Assembly (NCBI GenBank): GCA_910577445.1 | Contig: CAJTMZ010000039.1 | Location: forward strand, 1-31,937 | DNA length: 31,937 nucleotides | Direction: 5' to 3' | DNA from: an uncultured Lachnospiraceae bacterium | Lineage (GTDB): Bacteria; Bacillota; Clostridia; Lachnospirales; Lachnospiraceae | Shown here: positions 1-9,073 of the stretch, piece after piece | How positions within the stretch are numbered: the stretch's first letter is position 1 | Layout of the letters: the number at the start of each line of letters is the position of its first letter | The notes under the pieces: model-generated | The model's database searches: none | What the model was told of the DNA's origin: nothing | Seen by the model: the letters and a program-made list of their open reading frames with translations, nothing else | Translations under genes and position numbers: made by a program

Positions 1-71
1 TGACAGCCTCTTTGGCAGTATTCATTTCACCGAAATCTGAAAATTGATTTCCGTGCAGAAAGGAAAACGCT

Positions 72-2051
72 ATGCAGAAAAACAAATCACATGCAACCAA
101 TCCTCCCCTTTTGTCTCCCGCCGGGATTTTTGCTTATCAGGCCGAAGGCTTTATCGGGGATTATCAGCGGCTTGTAAGAGATACGGTCGTTCCCTATCAG
201 TACAGCGTTCTTTGCGATAAGGCGCCCGATACGGAAAAAAGCCATGTAATCCAGAACTTTAAAAACGCCGGCGCTCTTCTTCGGGGCGAAGGGGCGGCGG
301 ACGGCTTCTACGGAATGGTTTTTCAGGACAGCGACGCCGCCAAATGGCTGGAGGCTGCCGCTTACCTGCTTTCCCTTTTTCCGGATAAAGAACTGGAAAA
401 GACGGCGGACGAGGTAATTGATTTGATTGCCGCGGCCCAGGACGAGGACGGCTATCTGAACACTTACTACACCTTAAAAGACAAAAACCGGCGCTGGAGC
501 AATCTTCAGGAAGGCCATGAGCTTTACTGCAGCGGCCATATGATGGAGGCTGCCTGCGCTTACTATGAAGCCACCGGCAAGAAGAAGCTCCTTCATGTGA
601 TGGAGAAAAACGCGGAACATATTTACAGCCATTTTATTGTGGAGGGCCATGAGGGATATCCCGGCCATCCTGAGATAGAACTGGCCCTGTTACGGCTCTA
701 CCGCGCCACAGGAAATGAACATTGTTTCGCCCTAGCGGAGCACTTCATCAATATAAGAGGGGTGGACTCTCATTTTTACGAAAAAGAAGCCGCTCGGCGG
801 GGATGGAACATCTGGAACTCCAATCCCTCCAACAGGGAGTACACCCAATGCCATCTGCCTGTGCGCAGCCAGTCAGACGCCGTGGGACACGCCGTCCGCG
901 CCGTTTATCTGTATACCGGCATGGCGGATTTGGCTTCCATGACCGGCGATAAGGAGCTTTTTGCCGCCTGTAAAAGGCTCTGGGAAAGCATAACCGAACG
1001 CCGCATGTACATAACCGGCGGCATCGGCTCCACCGTTATCGGAGAGGCTTTCACCGTAGACTACGATTTGCCCTGCGATACCGCTTATGCGGAAACCTGC
1101 GCTTCCATCGGGCTTATGTTTTTCGCCTCCAAAATGCTGGAAAACGAAATCGACGGCAGATACGCCGACGTGATGGAGCGGGCCTTTTACAACACGGTCC
1201 TCGCGGGAATGCAGCTTGACGGAAAACGGTTCTTTTACGTCAATCCCCTTGAAGTGACGCCGGGAATTTCAGGCGTCTCCCCCACTCACCTTCACGACCT
1301 GCCCGCAAGGCCCGGATGGTATGCCTGCGCCTGCTGTCCGCCCAACGCGGCAAGGCTTATTTCCTCTCTGGGAAAATATGCTTATGGCGAAAACAAAGAT
1401 ACCGCTTTCTGTCATCTCTTTGCGGCAGGGAAAGTGGCTCTTTCCAACGGTATGCGTTTCTTCTGTAAAACCGAATACCCTTATGGCTTTACCGTCAGAT
1501 ATGAAATAGAAAAAGGGGGAAATCTGGCCATAAGGATTCCTGCCTACAGCCCGGACTTTCAGCTTGAAATCAACGGGGCGGCTCTGCCGGAGGGTTCCCC
1601 GTCTTACCGCCTGGAACGCGGCTATGTATGGCTGAAGGTCAAAGACAACGACGTCATCACCCTGACTCTTGACGATGCCCCGTATTTTGTTTACGCATCT
1701 TCCAAAATCCCTCAGCTTACCGGAAAAGCGGCCCTTTGCCGGGGTCCTCTGGTCTATTGCTTTGAGGGGACGGACAACGGCGGCGACGTGCTTTCCCTTT
1801 CCATCGGAAACGCCCAAAGGGACGGCAAAATTCCTGTCCCGGTGCCGGAAAGCGAAAAGGCCGCTTTAAAAGAAGGGCTTCCCGAAAACGCCGTCGTCCT
1901 CTCTCTGGACGCGGAGCGAAAGGCCGGCACCGACAGCCTGTACACAAATACCCGCCCCGGTGTAACCCCCTGCCGGGTGACTGCCATTCCCTATTATACA
2001 TGGGGAAACAGGGGTGAAAACCAGATGCGGGTATGGATGGACTTAAGCTGA
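72..2051 (+). CDS. GH127 beta-L-arabinofuranosidase (DUF1680 family)
   Basis: Predicted retaining glycosidase removing beta-L-arabinofuranosyl units from plant arabino-oligosaccharides. The 659 residues match the usual GH127 length (Bifidobacterium HypBA1 is about 658). Visible signatures: GEAF with Glu325, AETC with Glu341 and Cys343, and CACCPPN with Cys419, Cys421 and Cys422. Their spacing matches the HypBA1 set Glu322, Glu338, Cys340, Cys417, Cys418, which binds zinc and uses a cysteine nucleophile. The N-terminal two-thirds should be the (alpha/alpha)6 barrel and the rest beta-sandwich domains. There is no signal peptide, so it should act in the cytoplasm on imported oligosaccharides. 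AGAAAGGA just upstream supports the ATG. No transporter or other arabinan gene is visible nearby; the upstream side is cut by the window. It is convergent with the sensor kinase with only 4 bases between stops. Family assignment is firm; exact substrate is inferred. Confidence 0.93.
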   Translation: MQKNKSHATNPPLLSPAGIFAYQAEGFIGDYQRLVRDTVVPYQYSVLCDKAPDTEKSHVIQNFKNAGALLRGEGAADGFYGMVFQDSDAAKWLEAAAYLLSLFPDKELEKTADEVIDLIAAAQDEDGYLNTYYTLKDKNRRWSNLQEGHELYCSGHMMEAACAYYEATGKKKLLHVMEKNAEHIYSHFIVEGHEGYPGHPEIELALLRLYRATGNEHCFALAEHFINIRGVDSHFYEKEAARRGWNIWNSNPSNREYTQCHLPVRSQSDAVGHAVRAVYLYTGMADLASMTGDKELFAACKRLWESITERRMYITGGIGSTVIGEAFTVDYDLPCDTAYAETCASIGLMFFASKMLENEIDGRYADVMERAFYNTVLAGMQLDGKRFFYVNPLEVTPGISGVSPTHLHDLPARPGWYACACCPPNAARLISSLGKYAYGENKDTAFCHLFAAGKVALSNGMRFFCKTEYPYGFTVRYEIEKGGNLAIRIPAYSPDFQLEINGAALPEGSPSYRLERGYVWLKVKDNDVITLTLDDAPYFVYASSKIPQLTGKAALCRGPLVYCFEGTDNGGDVLSLSIGNAQRDGKIPVPVPESEKAALKEGLPENAVVLSLDAERKAGTDSLYTNTRPGVTPCRVTAIPYYTWGNRGENQMRVWMDLS

Positions 2052-2055
2052 CAAC

Positions 2056-5000
2056 TTATGCCAGAACTCTTCCCAGCGTTTCAAATAAATATTTTGCATT
2101 TATGGGCTTTGCTATGTGGCCGTTCATGCCGCATGCCAAAGCCTCTTTTTTATCTTCCTCAAAGGCGTTTGCCGTCATGGCCAGAATGGGTATGGAGGCC
2201 AGTTCCTTATTGGAAAGCTCCCTGATTTTCCTGGTCGCCTCATAGCCTCCCATTACCGGCATCTGCACGTCCATAAGGATTATCTGATAGTAACCCGGAC
2301 CGGATTTTTTCAGCATATCCACGGCAATCTGCCCGTTGGAAGCCACCTCCGTTATAAAACCGGCGTCGGATAGTATTTCCACGGCGATTTCCTGATTCAG
2401 TTCATTGTCTTCCGCCAAAAGGATACGTCCTTTTTCCAGCTTTGGCATTTCATTCGCGACTGTTTTTTCCTCTATCTTCTCTCCGTTGATAATAGAGTAC
2501 AGACAGTCGCGGAGTTCCGATAAGAACAGCGGCTTGCTGCAGAAGGCCGTAACGCCAGCTTCCTTTGCCTCCTCCTCGATATCCGCCCAGTCGTAGGCCG
2601 TAAGTACGATTACAGGCACCTCTTCTCCCACCTCTTTGCGGATTCTCCTTGTGACCTCAACTCCGTTTAAGTCGGGCAGCATCCAGTCTATTACATAGAC
2701 GCTGTAATAATCTCCCCGGCTGACGGCCTGCCTTGTGCGCAGCACCGCTTCCTTGCCGGACAACGTCCATTCCGCCCGCAGTCCAATCTGCTGTAACATA
2801 TAGGACACGCTGTCACAGGTATTAAAATCGTCGTCAACCACAAGCGCACGGCAGTTTTTAAGCTCCGGTATATCCTGAGGCCCTCTCACTTCCGTATTGA
2901 CGCGGAAGGTGAAAGAAACTATAAATTCCGTTCCTACCCCCGGCTCGCTGAGCACCTTAATGGTTCCGTTCATCATATCCACAATATTCTTGGTAATCGC
3001 CATTCCCAGGCCGGTTCCCGGAATACCGCTGTTTGTGGTACTGCTTTCTCTCTCAAAAGGCTCGAAAATGTGGTCCACAAATTCCTTGCTCATGCCGATG
3101 CCGGTATCCTTGATATGAAATTCATAGTTGGCATAGCCCGGCAGAGCGCCGCCTCTTTCCGTAATACGCAGGCTCACGATTCCGCCCGGTTCCGTATATT
3201 TTACGGAATTGCCCAGCAGATTGAGCAGCACCTGGTTCAGCCGCAGCTTATCGCAGATAATTTCCTCGTTTTTCACATCCACGGCGTCGATATAAAGCTC
3301 AAGTTGTTTCGCGTGAATGTCTGCCTGCAGAATATTGCGAAGCCCGTGGAGAATATCCGGCAGGCCGCAGGGCTTATCGTCCAGATGCATCTTGCCGCTT
3401 TCGATACGGCTCATATCCAGAACGTCGTTAATCAGACTGAGCAGATGATTGCCTGAGGTCATAATCTTTTTCAGATATTCCTCCACCTGTTCCTTCTGGT
3501 TAATATGTGTGATTGCCAACGCCGTAAAGCCCACAATAGCGTTCATGGGCGTACGGATATCGTGGGACATGTTGGAAAGGAACACGCTCTTCGCCTTGCT
3601 GGCCCGGTTCGCCTGCAAAAGCGCGTCCTCCAGAAGGTTCTTCTTCTCCATCTCCCTGCGTATTTCCTCATTTACGCTGTGGAAACCAAGCACGATGCCG
3701 TGGCTTTCCTCCCACACCCCGGCCCGCACCGCTTTCATCTGGAAGTAAACCGTTTCGCCCTTCCATACCCGGCGGTAATTCACACTGTATACGCTCTTTT
3801 TCTCCAGTTCTTCTTTCAGGCCGTCCACCGAAGACGCATGCCGCATCATTTCCCTGTCGTCTTCATGCACATAGCTCTCTATATATGTATTCATTGCCTC
3901 TTCCAGAGACATTTCCTGCTCCGCGAAGGAACTCTTTGACTGTTCCCCTTTCTGTTTCGCGCTTCGGAGCGCGTACCCTTTTCCCGTATCAAGGTCAAAA
4001 TAGCATACAATCTTATAATCCACACTGAGGGCGTGTATCAGCTCCATCTGACGCTTTTCGATTCTTCTTTCCTGGAGCTTTTGCTTCGTGCAGTCTAAAA
4101 GGAACCTCTGGTATACCAGCTCGCCGTTATCCTCCACGATTCTGGCGTTGCCCACCACATACACAATCTCACCGTTTTTATGGCATACTCTGTATTCCAC
4201 GCTGGCCACGTCTCCTGCCTGCTGAAGCCCCTTTATGCTTTCCTCAATCTTGCTTCGGTCCTCTTCCAGTACGGTAGGCGCAACCAAATCAAACCCGTCG
4301 TGCACCAGTTCCTCCAGGGAACCGTAACCCAGTATTTCAAGAGCCGCCCTGTTCGCGCTTATAATCCGCTTCCCGTCCAGCGTATGACGCATCACCCCGC
4401 AGTCTATGGTGGTGAAAATCGTCTCAAGGCTCTGGTTCTTGCGCAGAATCTCCTGCTTATACTCGCGCTCTAAGGTCACGTCAATGGCAACCCCTACGGT
4501 TCCCATAACGCTTCCGTCGATATTATAAAGCGGGGACTTATAGGTGGACAGCGTCCTAAGCCCCTCTCCCGTCTTTATGATTTCTTCGGAAATACAGGTT
4601 TCCCGTTTCCGCATAACCTCGTTTTCCGACTCGATGCAGGCCGGGTCGTCTTCCTCCACGTCCCAGATATAAGCATGTCTCTGCCCCTGTACCTGTTCTT
4701 TCGTCTTTCCTACCGTGTCACAGAAACTGCTGTTTACTTTCTCGTGAACGCCGTCCTTATCCTTAAACCATATAAGATTGGGACTGTTGTCAATGGCAGC
4801 ATCAAGAAACTGTCTCGTCTCCCAGAACTCCCTGCTCATCTTTAAGCCCTGCTGCCACCGCAGAAACCGGAACGCCGTCTCCTTCTCCGACATCGGCATC
4901 GGCCATATATCCTTTATTTCATCCAGGCTCTCTTCTATAAGCGCAGCCTGGTCATTCCCGGCAAGTACAATCAGTTCGGAATCTTCCTTTCTGCTCTCCC

Positions 5001-5202
5001 TGACTGCCGGCATTGCTTCCGTTACATCCATGCCCTGTAAATTCATCAAAATAACATCAGCCGAAGCTGCAAGCTCTCTGTCCGGTTTTGCACTTTCAGA
5101 AAATTGATGAGTAAAGTGTGCGAGGGGAGACATTCCCTTTATTGTTTCAAATGCACCGCTTTGATTCCCCAATAGATAGAAATGAATTTGACAATGATAC
5201 AT
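2056..5202 (-). CDS. Soluble hybrid sensor histidine kinase with PAS domains and two receiver domains
   Basis: A 1048-residue cytoplasmic hybrid kinase with no membrane segment. Order: residues about 1-120 look like a receiver fold lacking the phospho-acceptor (MNLQG where a receiver has its Asp); three PAS-like domains about 125-530; HisKA with His547 in SHDIRTPMN; HATPase with the N box, DTGIGMS and GTGLGMAI; receiver 1 with Asp839 in IDWMLP; receiver 2 with Asp978 in LMDVQMP. No HPt or DNA-binding domain is present, so output must pass to a partner not seen here. The frame opens at 5220, but AGGAGG lies between that ATG and the next one, so the start is ATG 5202. A TTGACA-N17-TAGAAT promoter lies upstream. 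The signal sensed cannot be read from the sequence. Its genomic neighbours, a MATE exporter and GH127, give only weak hints. Confidence 0.93.
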   Translation of the reverse strand: MYHCQIHFYLLGNQSGAFETIKGMSPLAHFTHQFSESAKPDRELAASADVILMNLQGMDVTEAMPAVRESRKEDSELIVLAGNDQAALIEESLDEIKDIWPMPMSEKETAFRFLRWQQGLKMSREFWETRQFLDAAIDNSPNLIWFKDKDGVHEKVNSSFCDTVGKTKEQVQGQRHAYIWDVEEDDPACIESENEVMRKRETCISEEIIKTGEGLRTLSTYKSPLYNIDGSVMGTVGVAIDVTLEREYKQEILRKNQSLETIFTTIDCGVMRHTLDGKRIISANRAALEILGYGSLEELVHDGFDLVAPTVLEEDRSKIEESIKGLQQAGDVASVEYRVCHKNGEIVYVVGNARIVEDNGELVYQRFLLDCTKQKLQERRIEKRQMELIHALSVDYKIVCYFDLDTGKGYALRSAKQKGEQSKSSFAEQEMSLEEAMNTYIESYVHEDDREMMRHASSVDGLKEELEKKSVYSVNYRRVWKGETVYFQMKAVRAGVWEESHGIVLGFHSVNEEIRREMEKKNLLEDALLQANRASKAKSVFLSNMSHDIRTPMNAIVGFTALAITHINQKEQVEEYLKKIMTSGNHLLSLINDVLDMSRIESGKMHLDDKPCGLPDILHGLRNILQADIHAKQLELYIDAVDVKNEEIICDKLRLNQVLLNLLGNSVKYTEPGGIVSLRITERGGALPGYANYEFHIKDTGIGMSKEFVDHIFEPFERESSTTNSGIPGTGLGMAITKNIVDMMNGTIKVLSEPGVGTEFIVSFTFRVNTEVRGPQDIPELKNCRALVVDDDFNTCDSVSYMLQQIGLRAEWTLSGKEAVLRTRQAVSRGDYYSVYVIDWMLPDLNGVEVTRRIRKEVGEEVPVIVLTAYDWADIEEEAKEAGVTAFCSKPLFLSELRDCLYSIINGEKIEEKTVANEMPKLEKGRILLAEDNELNQEIAVEILSDAGFITEVASNGQIAVDMLKKSGPGYYQIILMDVQMPVMGGYEATRKIRELSNKELASIPILAMTANAFEEDKKEALACGMNGHIAKPINAKYLFETLGRVLA

Positions 5203-5220
5203 GTCGTTCCTCCTGTACAT
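5203..5220 (-). promoter_or_regulatory. Ribosome binding site deciding the kinase start
   Basis: On the minus strand ATGTACAGGAGGAACGACATG contains AGGAGG between two in-frame ATGs. Only the second ATG (5202) has correct spacing from it, so the six residues in front are untranslated leader. Confidence 0.85.
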
Positions 5221-5240
5221 GAATAATATGCAACATTATT

Positions 5241-5269
5241 ATTCTAACAATCCGTTCAACCTCTGTCAA
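5241..5269 (-). promoter_or_regulatory. Promoter of the hybrid kinase
   Basis: TTGACA (5264-5269), 17-base spacer, TAGAAT (5241-5246): a near-consensus vegetative promoter. It overlaps the end the MATE gene would have if its frameshift were repaired (stop at 5266-5268). Confidence 0.75.
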
Positions 5270-5278
5270 TAAGCCGAA

Positions 5279-6706
5279 TTACTTTTTGTTACTCTTATAT
5301 AAGGATTCAGCCAAAACGCCGCCAGAAGTTCCAGCACCATAAAACACCAGATAATCGGCTCGCAGAATATAACCCGCCATATACTGAAATTTTGGAATAA
5401 ATATGGCCACAAACAGAATCTTTCCAAACAGCTCCATGATACTTGATATGATGGGAAGAATCTTCTGGCCGATAGCCTGCAGCGCCGTTCTGGTATCGTT
5501 AATCAGCCCTAATACAAAGAAAAAGGGCGCCACCACCCGAAGATACCTCGCGCCGTTTTCTAAAATCACCGGCTCACTGGAGCCTGAGATAATCCGCACC
5601 ATGTCGGGGGCAAAAAGAAGGAGCACGATTACAGCCCCCACCGTCATGCAGCCATTGTACAGATAAGCGCATTTCATTGCCTTCCGAATCCGCGCCTTCT
5701 CTCCGGCTCCGTAATTCTGGGAAACAAAGGTGTTCACCGCAGAAATCATTGCCGAAAAAGGCATCAGGCAGAACTGGCACAGCTTTCTGGCCGCCGTGTG
5801 TCCCGCTATGGTCAGATAGCCAAGCCCGTTAATTCCCACCTGCAAAATCGCGCTCCCCGCCGACACAAGACAATGCATGAATCCCATGGAAAAGCCCTGG
5901 GCCGCCATTTCCTTATAAAGCGCCTTATCCACCTTAAAGTGCTCCTTTCCCGGCACCAGAATCGAAACCCTCTTCAGAATATAAAGCACGCACAGGACAA
6001 CGGAAACCGCCTGTGAAATCACCGTGGCCACCGCCGCCCCCTGTATTCCCATGCCAAACCTGGCGATAAACAGAAAGTCAAGGCCGATGTTCACAAGGGA
6101 GGAAAAAATCAAAAACAAAAGCGGCATAAAGCTGTTTCCCACAGCCTGCAGCACCCCGGCGCAGAGATTATAGGCAAACATGACTCCCGTAAACAGTGTA
6201 ATCACAGAAATATAGCTGTAGGATTCCTTGATAATTTCCTCCGGCGTATGTAAAAGCTGCAAAAAAGGATAGAGGGCTATTCTCGTCAGCAGCATAATAA
6301 AAAGGCTGATTCCCGCGCCGATTACCATGGAAACCGCCACCGAACGCTTAAGAAGCCCGTCTCCTCCCGGGTTTTTATCCGGCCTGAAGGTAGCTGCGCC
6401 GCTTTTGCCGCTGCCGCCTCTTCCCCCCGTCCCGTAGCTCATTCCGTAGCTTCTGGCCGTCACAATGGACAGACCGTTTCCAAGCCCCAGCGCAAAGCCA
6501 ATCAGCAAATCATAAACAGGCGTTACCGCGCCAATCGCCGCTAACGACGTATCTCCCAGCACATGGCCCACGATTACCGTGTCCATGGTGTTATAAAGCT
6601 GCTGGAACACGCTGGAAAAAAAGACCGGAACGGCAAACCGGAGCATTGACAGAAAAATCGGGCCGTTTAACAAATCAACCTGCGCATATCGTTTTGTCTG
6701 AGACAT
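5279..6706 (-). CDS. MATE family efflux transporter, C-terminus frameshifted
   Basis: Multidrug and toxin extrusion antiporter; exports cationic drugs or metabolites using an ion gradient. The 475 residues contain the two six-helix halves typical of MATE. The N-terminus has FQQLYNTMDTVIVGHVLG and GAVTPVYDLLIGFALGLGNG. The last 35 residues (from about MAGYILRADYL) do not look like MATE. The next frame reads IFCEPIIWCFMVLELL, which is the family ending, and runs to a stop at 5266. Removing one C from the CCC at 5373-5375 joins the two. The change is either a real recent frameshift or a sequence error. A glycine-rich stretch of about 25 extra residues (GTGGRGGSGKSGAATF onward) sits between early helices. 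The ribosome binding site is weak (AAAGTGAG). Substrate unknown. Confidence 0.88.
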   Translation of the reverse strand: MSQTKRYAQVDLLNGPIFLSMLRFAVPVFFSSVFQQLYNTMDTVIVGHVLGDTSLAAIGAVTPVYDLLIGFALGLGNGLSIVTARSYGMSYGTGGRGGSGKSGAATFRPDKNPGGDGLLKRSVAVSMVIGAGISLFIMLLTRIALYPFLQLLHTPEEIIKESYSYISVITLFTGVMFAYNLCAGVLQAVGNSFMPLLFLIFSSLVNIGLDFLFIARFGMGIQGAAVATVISQAVSVVLCVLYILKRVSILVPGKEHFKVDKALYKEMAAQGFSMGFMHCLVSAGSAILQVGINGLGYLTIAGHTAARKLCQFCLMPFSAMISAVNTFVSQNYGAGEKARIRKAMKCAYLYNGCMTVGAVIVLLLFAPDMVRIISGSSEPVILENGARYLRVVAPFFFVLGLINDTRTALQAIGQKILPIISSIMELFGKILFVAIFIPKFQYMAGYILRADYLVFYGAGTSGGVLAESLYKSNKK

Positions 6707-6755
6707 GGCACAACACTCACTTTCTCTTTTCTATTTCGACAGACACACGCTTTTT

Positions 6756-6784
6756 ATTATAACTCAAATCTCCCTTATTCGCAA
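6756..6784 (-). promoter_or_regulatory. Promoter of the MATE gene
   Basis: TTGCGA (6779-6784), 17-base spacer, TATAAT (6756-6761). It overlaps the last codons of the upstream sugar kinase, so the MATE gene can be expressed on its own. Confidence 0.65.
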
Positions 6785-7786
6785 AACCTTTTCCGCCAAT
6801 TTCTCCACCAGCGCTCTATCCGGCGGCCTGGTCCCCGCCGTGGTCACCGCTCCCGCCGAAACCGCTATGCAAAGGCGCGCCGTTTCCTCGTCTCCAAGCC
6901 TCCTGTTCCATGCAAAGGCAAGGGCCGCCACCATAGCGTCTCCCGCCCCCACGGTGGAGCGGGCCTTTACGGGAATTGCCGGAACATACGCTTTGTATCC
7001 GTCCTTTACAACCAAAGCGCCCTTTTCTCCCATGGAAACCACAACCGTGCCCGCTCCCCTTTCCCGGCATTTTTCCGCGGCTGTCAAAAGCGGCTGAAGC
7101 GATGTTTCCAAAGCCCTGTCATTTTTCCCGGGCTCTTCCTCCGGCGCCCGGCCGTCTTTGCCGTACCCGTCCGGCATTTCCGGCAGCCAGCCAAAGAATC
7201 CGGCGCATTGCGCCAGTTCCGCCTGATTGGGTTTTATGATATCCGGCCCCTCCAAAAGCCCGTGCCGGAAAGCCTCGCCGTCCGCGTCAAGAAGCACCTC
7301 CGCTCCTTTTTCGTGGGCCATACGGATGATTCCGGCATAGGTCCTTTTGTCCGCTCCCGCTGGAAGGGAGCCCGATAAGACAAACAGCGTCCCTTTCCCG
7401 GCATAACCCGCGTATCCCGCCAGCTTCTGAAGAAGCTCCTCCATCTGCGCTTCGCTCACTTTGGGCCCCGGCTCGTTAAGCTCCGTCATTCTTCCGTCGT
7501 CTTCCAGCACCTTTGTGTTGGTCCTGGTCTCGCCGTTTAACCATATGAAGTCGTGCTCGATTCCTCTCTCCGTCAGCGAATCCGCTATGGCCTTGCCGGC
7601 GCTTCCGCCCAGAAATCCCGTGGCAATGCTCTTTTCCCCCAGCTCCCGAATGGTCTTTGAGACATTGATGCCTTTCCCGCCCGCGTCCCACGCCACCTTT
7701 TTAATGCGGTGGAGAACGCCGGGACTAAGTCTTTCTATCTCAATTGTCTTATCTATTGCAGGGTTCATTGTCACTGTGATAATCAT
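6764..7786 (-). CDS. PfkB family kinase, probable 1-phosphofructokinase
   Basis: Ribokinase-fold enzyme that phosphorylates a sugar phosphate, most likely fructose 1-phosphate to the 1,6-bisphosphate; tagatose-6-phosphate kinase (LacC-like) is the main alternative. 340 residues. Signatures: MIITVTMNPAIDKTI at the N-terminus, GGKGINVS substrate loop, LSGSLPAG, KPNQAEL, and GAGDAMVAA with catalytic Asp283 in the anion hole. It is about 30 residues longer than usual; the extra stretch (MPDGYGKDGRAPEEEPGKND) is hydrophilic and probably a surface loop. The frame is open to 7837, but GGGGAGGATATTCT sits directly before ATG 7786, so that start was chosen. No fructose PTS or FruR regulator is adjacent, which weakens the precise substrate call. 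Confidence 0.88.
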   Translation of the reverse strand: MIITVTMNPAIDKTIEIERLSPGVLHRIKKVAWDAGGKGINVSKTIRELGEKSIATGFLGGSAGKAIADSLTERGIEHDFIWLNGETRTNTKVLEDDGRMTELNEPGPKVSEAQMEELLQKLAGYAGYAGKGTLFVLSGSLPAGADKRTYAGIIRMAHEKGAEVLLDADGEAFRHGLLEGPDIIKPNQAELAQCAGFFGWLPEMPDGYGKDGRAPEEEPGKNDRALETSLQPLLTAAEKCRERGAGTVVVSMGEKGALVVKDGYKAYVPAIPVKARSTVGAGDAMVAALAFAWNRRLGDEETARLCIAVSAGAVTTAGTRPPDRALVEKLAEKVLRIREI

Positions 7787-7863
7787 AGAATATCCTCCCC
7801 AATTCCCAATTTCATAATTTTTTTTATTCCGGTTCAAAAAAAGCCTTCCTTTATGTCACAAAT

Positions 7864-7892
7864 ATCATATGATATCCGCCACACATGTTCAA
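7864..7892 (-). promoter_or_regulatory. Promoter of the PfkB kinase with overlapping palindrome
   Basis: TTGAAC (7887-7892), 17-base spacer, TATGAT (7864-7869). ATATCATATGATAT (7862-7875) is a perfect 14-base palindrome covering the -10, placed where a repressor would bind. The operator role is inference. Confidence 0.65.
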
Positions 7893-7929
7893 TAGCTATC
7901 TGTACTTTTCGTATTATGCGAAAAATCAA

Positions 7930-7959
7930 TTTACAATTCAGTCAAAAATATGTTATGAT
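7930..7959 (+). promoter_or_regulatory. Candidate promoter of the Rpn gene
   Basis: TTTACA (7930-7935), 18-base spacer, TATGAT (7954-7959). Moderate match to consensus; the resulting leader would be about 195 bases. Confidence 0.4.
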
Positions 7960-8160
7960 AATTAAAAGCATATTTTCTCTAAATACAGTTCAGATACATT
8001 CTATATTCTATGTTTCAGGAAATCCATGCTTTGAATCCAGCCAATATTTTACCAAAGCGGGAGATGCTGAAACGGTTCTCCTGCCATGACAGCCTGTTTT
8101 TATTATTGAAAGAATCTTCTTTATGAGAAAAGCTGTCAGACATAACAGGGAGGACATCAT

Positions 8161-9021
8161 ATGAGTAAAACAAATGTGCTGCGCGGCCAAAAAGATACTG
8201 TGTTCCGTATGCTTTTCCGGAAAAAAGAAAATCTGTTAAGCCTGTATAACGCACTTAACAAAACCACTTACACGGATGTGAAAAATCTGGAGATTACGAC
8301 GCTGGAGAATGCCGTCTATATGAATTATAAGAACGATATTTCCTTTGTCTTTGATTTCAGGATGATGATTTATGAGCATCAGTCCACTGTCAATCCCAAC
8401 ATGCCATTACGCGATTTAATTTACGTCACTAAGGTGCTACAGGGGAGAATCAGAAACTGCAATCTGTATGGTTCATCTCTGGTTCGGATTCCTTCTCCGA
8501 AATTTGTCGTCTTTTACAATGGTGTGGATTTTCAGCCGGAACAACAGGTTTTAAAACTCTCGGACGCATTTGAACGAAAGCAGGAACTGCCGGAACTGGA
8601 ATTAATCGTATGGGTTTATAATATTAATCTGGGACACAACACAGAGCTTTTGGAAGCGTGCCACCTTTTAAAAGAATATGCACAATATGTTGAACAGGTC
8701 CGAATTTTTGCAAAGGAACTGCCTTTTGCGGAAGCGGTAGAGAATGCGGTTACGCATTGTATCAATCACGGAATCCTTGCAGATTTTCTGGCAAAGAATC
8801 GTGCGGAGGCGATTGCTATGAGTATTTTCGAATATAATGAAGAAAAACATCTGAAAAGCGAGCGGGAAGAATGGCATAAAATCGGCCAAAAAGAAGGAGA
8901 AGAACGGTTCTCCCGGCTAATGCAGGCGCTTTTTAACGACGGTCGGAACGAAGATATTACGCGTACCTTTTCTGATATTGAATACCGGAAACGGCTGTAC
9001 GATGAATATCATATTTCCTAA
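8161..9021 (+). CDS. Rpn-type recombination-promoting nuclease / putative transposase
   Basis: 286-residue PD-(D/E)XK-fold protein of the type usually annotated as Rpn nuclease. Features seen: N-terminal KDTVFRMLF helix, NALNKTTYTDV, ITTLENAVYMNYKNDISFVFDF followed by YEHQSTVNPNMPLRDL. The Asp and the Glu-x-Gln (EHQ) are the expected catalytic residues. The C-terminal part is helical and charged (CINHGILADFLAKNRAEA). AGGGAGGACATCAT before the ATG is a strong ribosome binding site. These genes are often multi-copy and shared between strains. No transposon ends or partner gene are visible. Full length, so probably functional; biological role uncertain. Confidence 0.85.
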   Translation: MSKTNVLRGQKDTVFRMLFRKKENLLSLYNALNKTTYTDVKNLEITTLENAVYMNYKNDISFVFDFRMMIYEHQSTVNPNMPLRDLIYVTKVLQGRIRNCNLYGSSLVRIPSPKFVVFYNGVDFQPEQQVLKLSDAFERKQELPELELIVWVYNINLGHNTELLEACHLLKEYAQYVEQVRIFAKELPFAEAVENAVTHCINHGILADFLAKNRAEAIAMSIFEYNEEKHLKSEREEWHKIGQKEGEERFSRLMQALFNDGRNEDITRTFSDIEYRKRLYDEYHIS

Positions 9022-9073
9022 TCGGTTTTAAGAGATGTTAAATCCAATATTAATACAACAAGGAGGAACTGCC

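Larger units (their letters stand above)
7787..8160. other. Divergent intergenic region between kinase and Rpn gene
   Basis: 374 bases, AT-rich, without a convincing gene. It holds a minus-strand promoter for the sugar kinase (7864-7892) with a 14-base palindrome over its -10, and a weaker plus-strand promoter candidate (7930-7959) with an approximately 200-base leader before the Rpn gene. GACAGC (near 8087) and GCTGTC (near 8132) could pair in that leader, but nothing recognisable as a known riboswitch was seen. Confidence 0.6.

Noticed and set aside
1..71. Promoter for the GH127 gene
   Set aside because: Only weak TTGGCA-like and A/T stretches; too little upstream sequence to judge.
1269..1817. 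182-codon minus-strand open frame inside the GH127 gene
   Set aside because: Antisense to a gene with all catalytic residues; no start signal.
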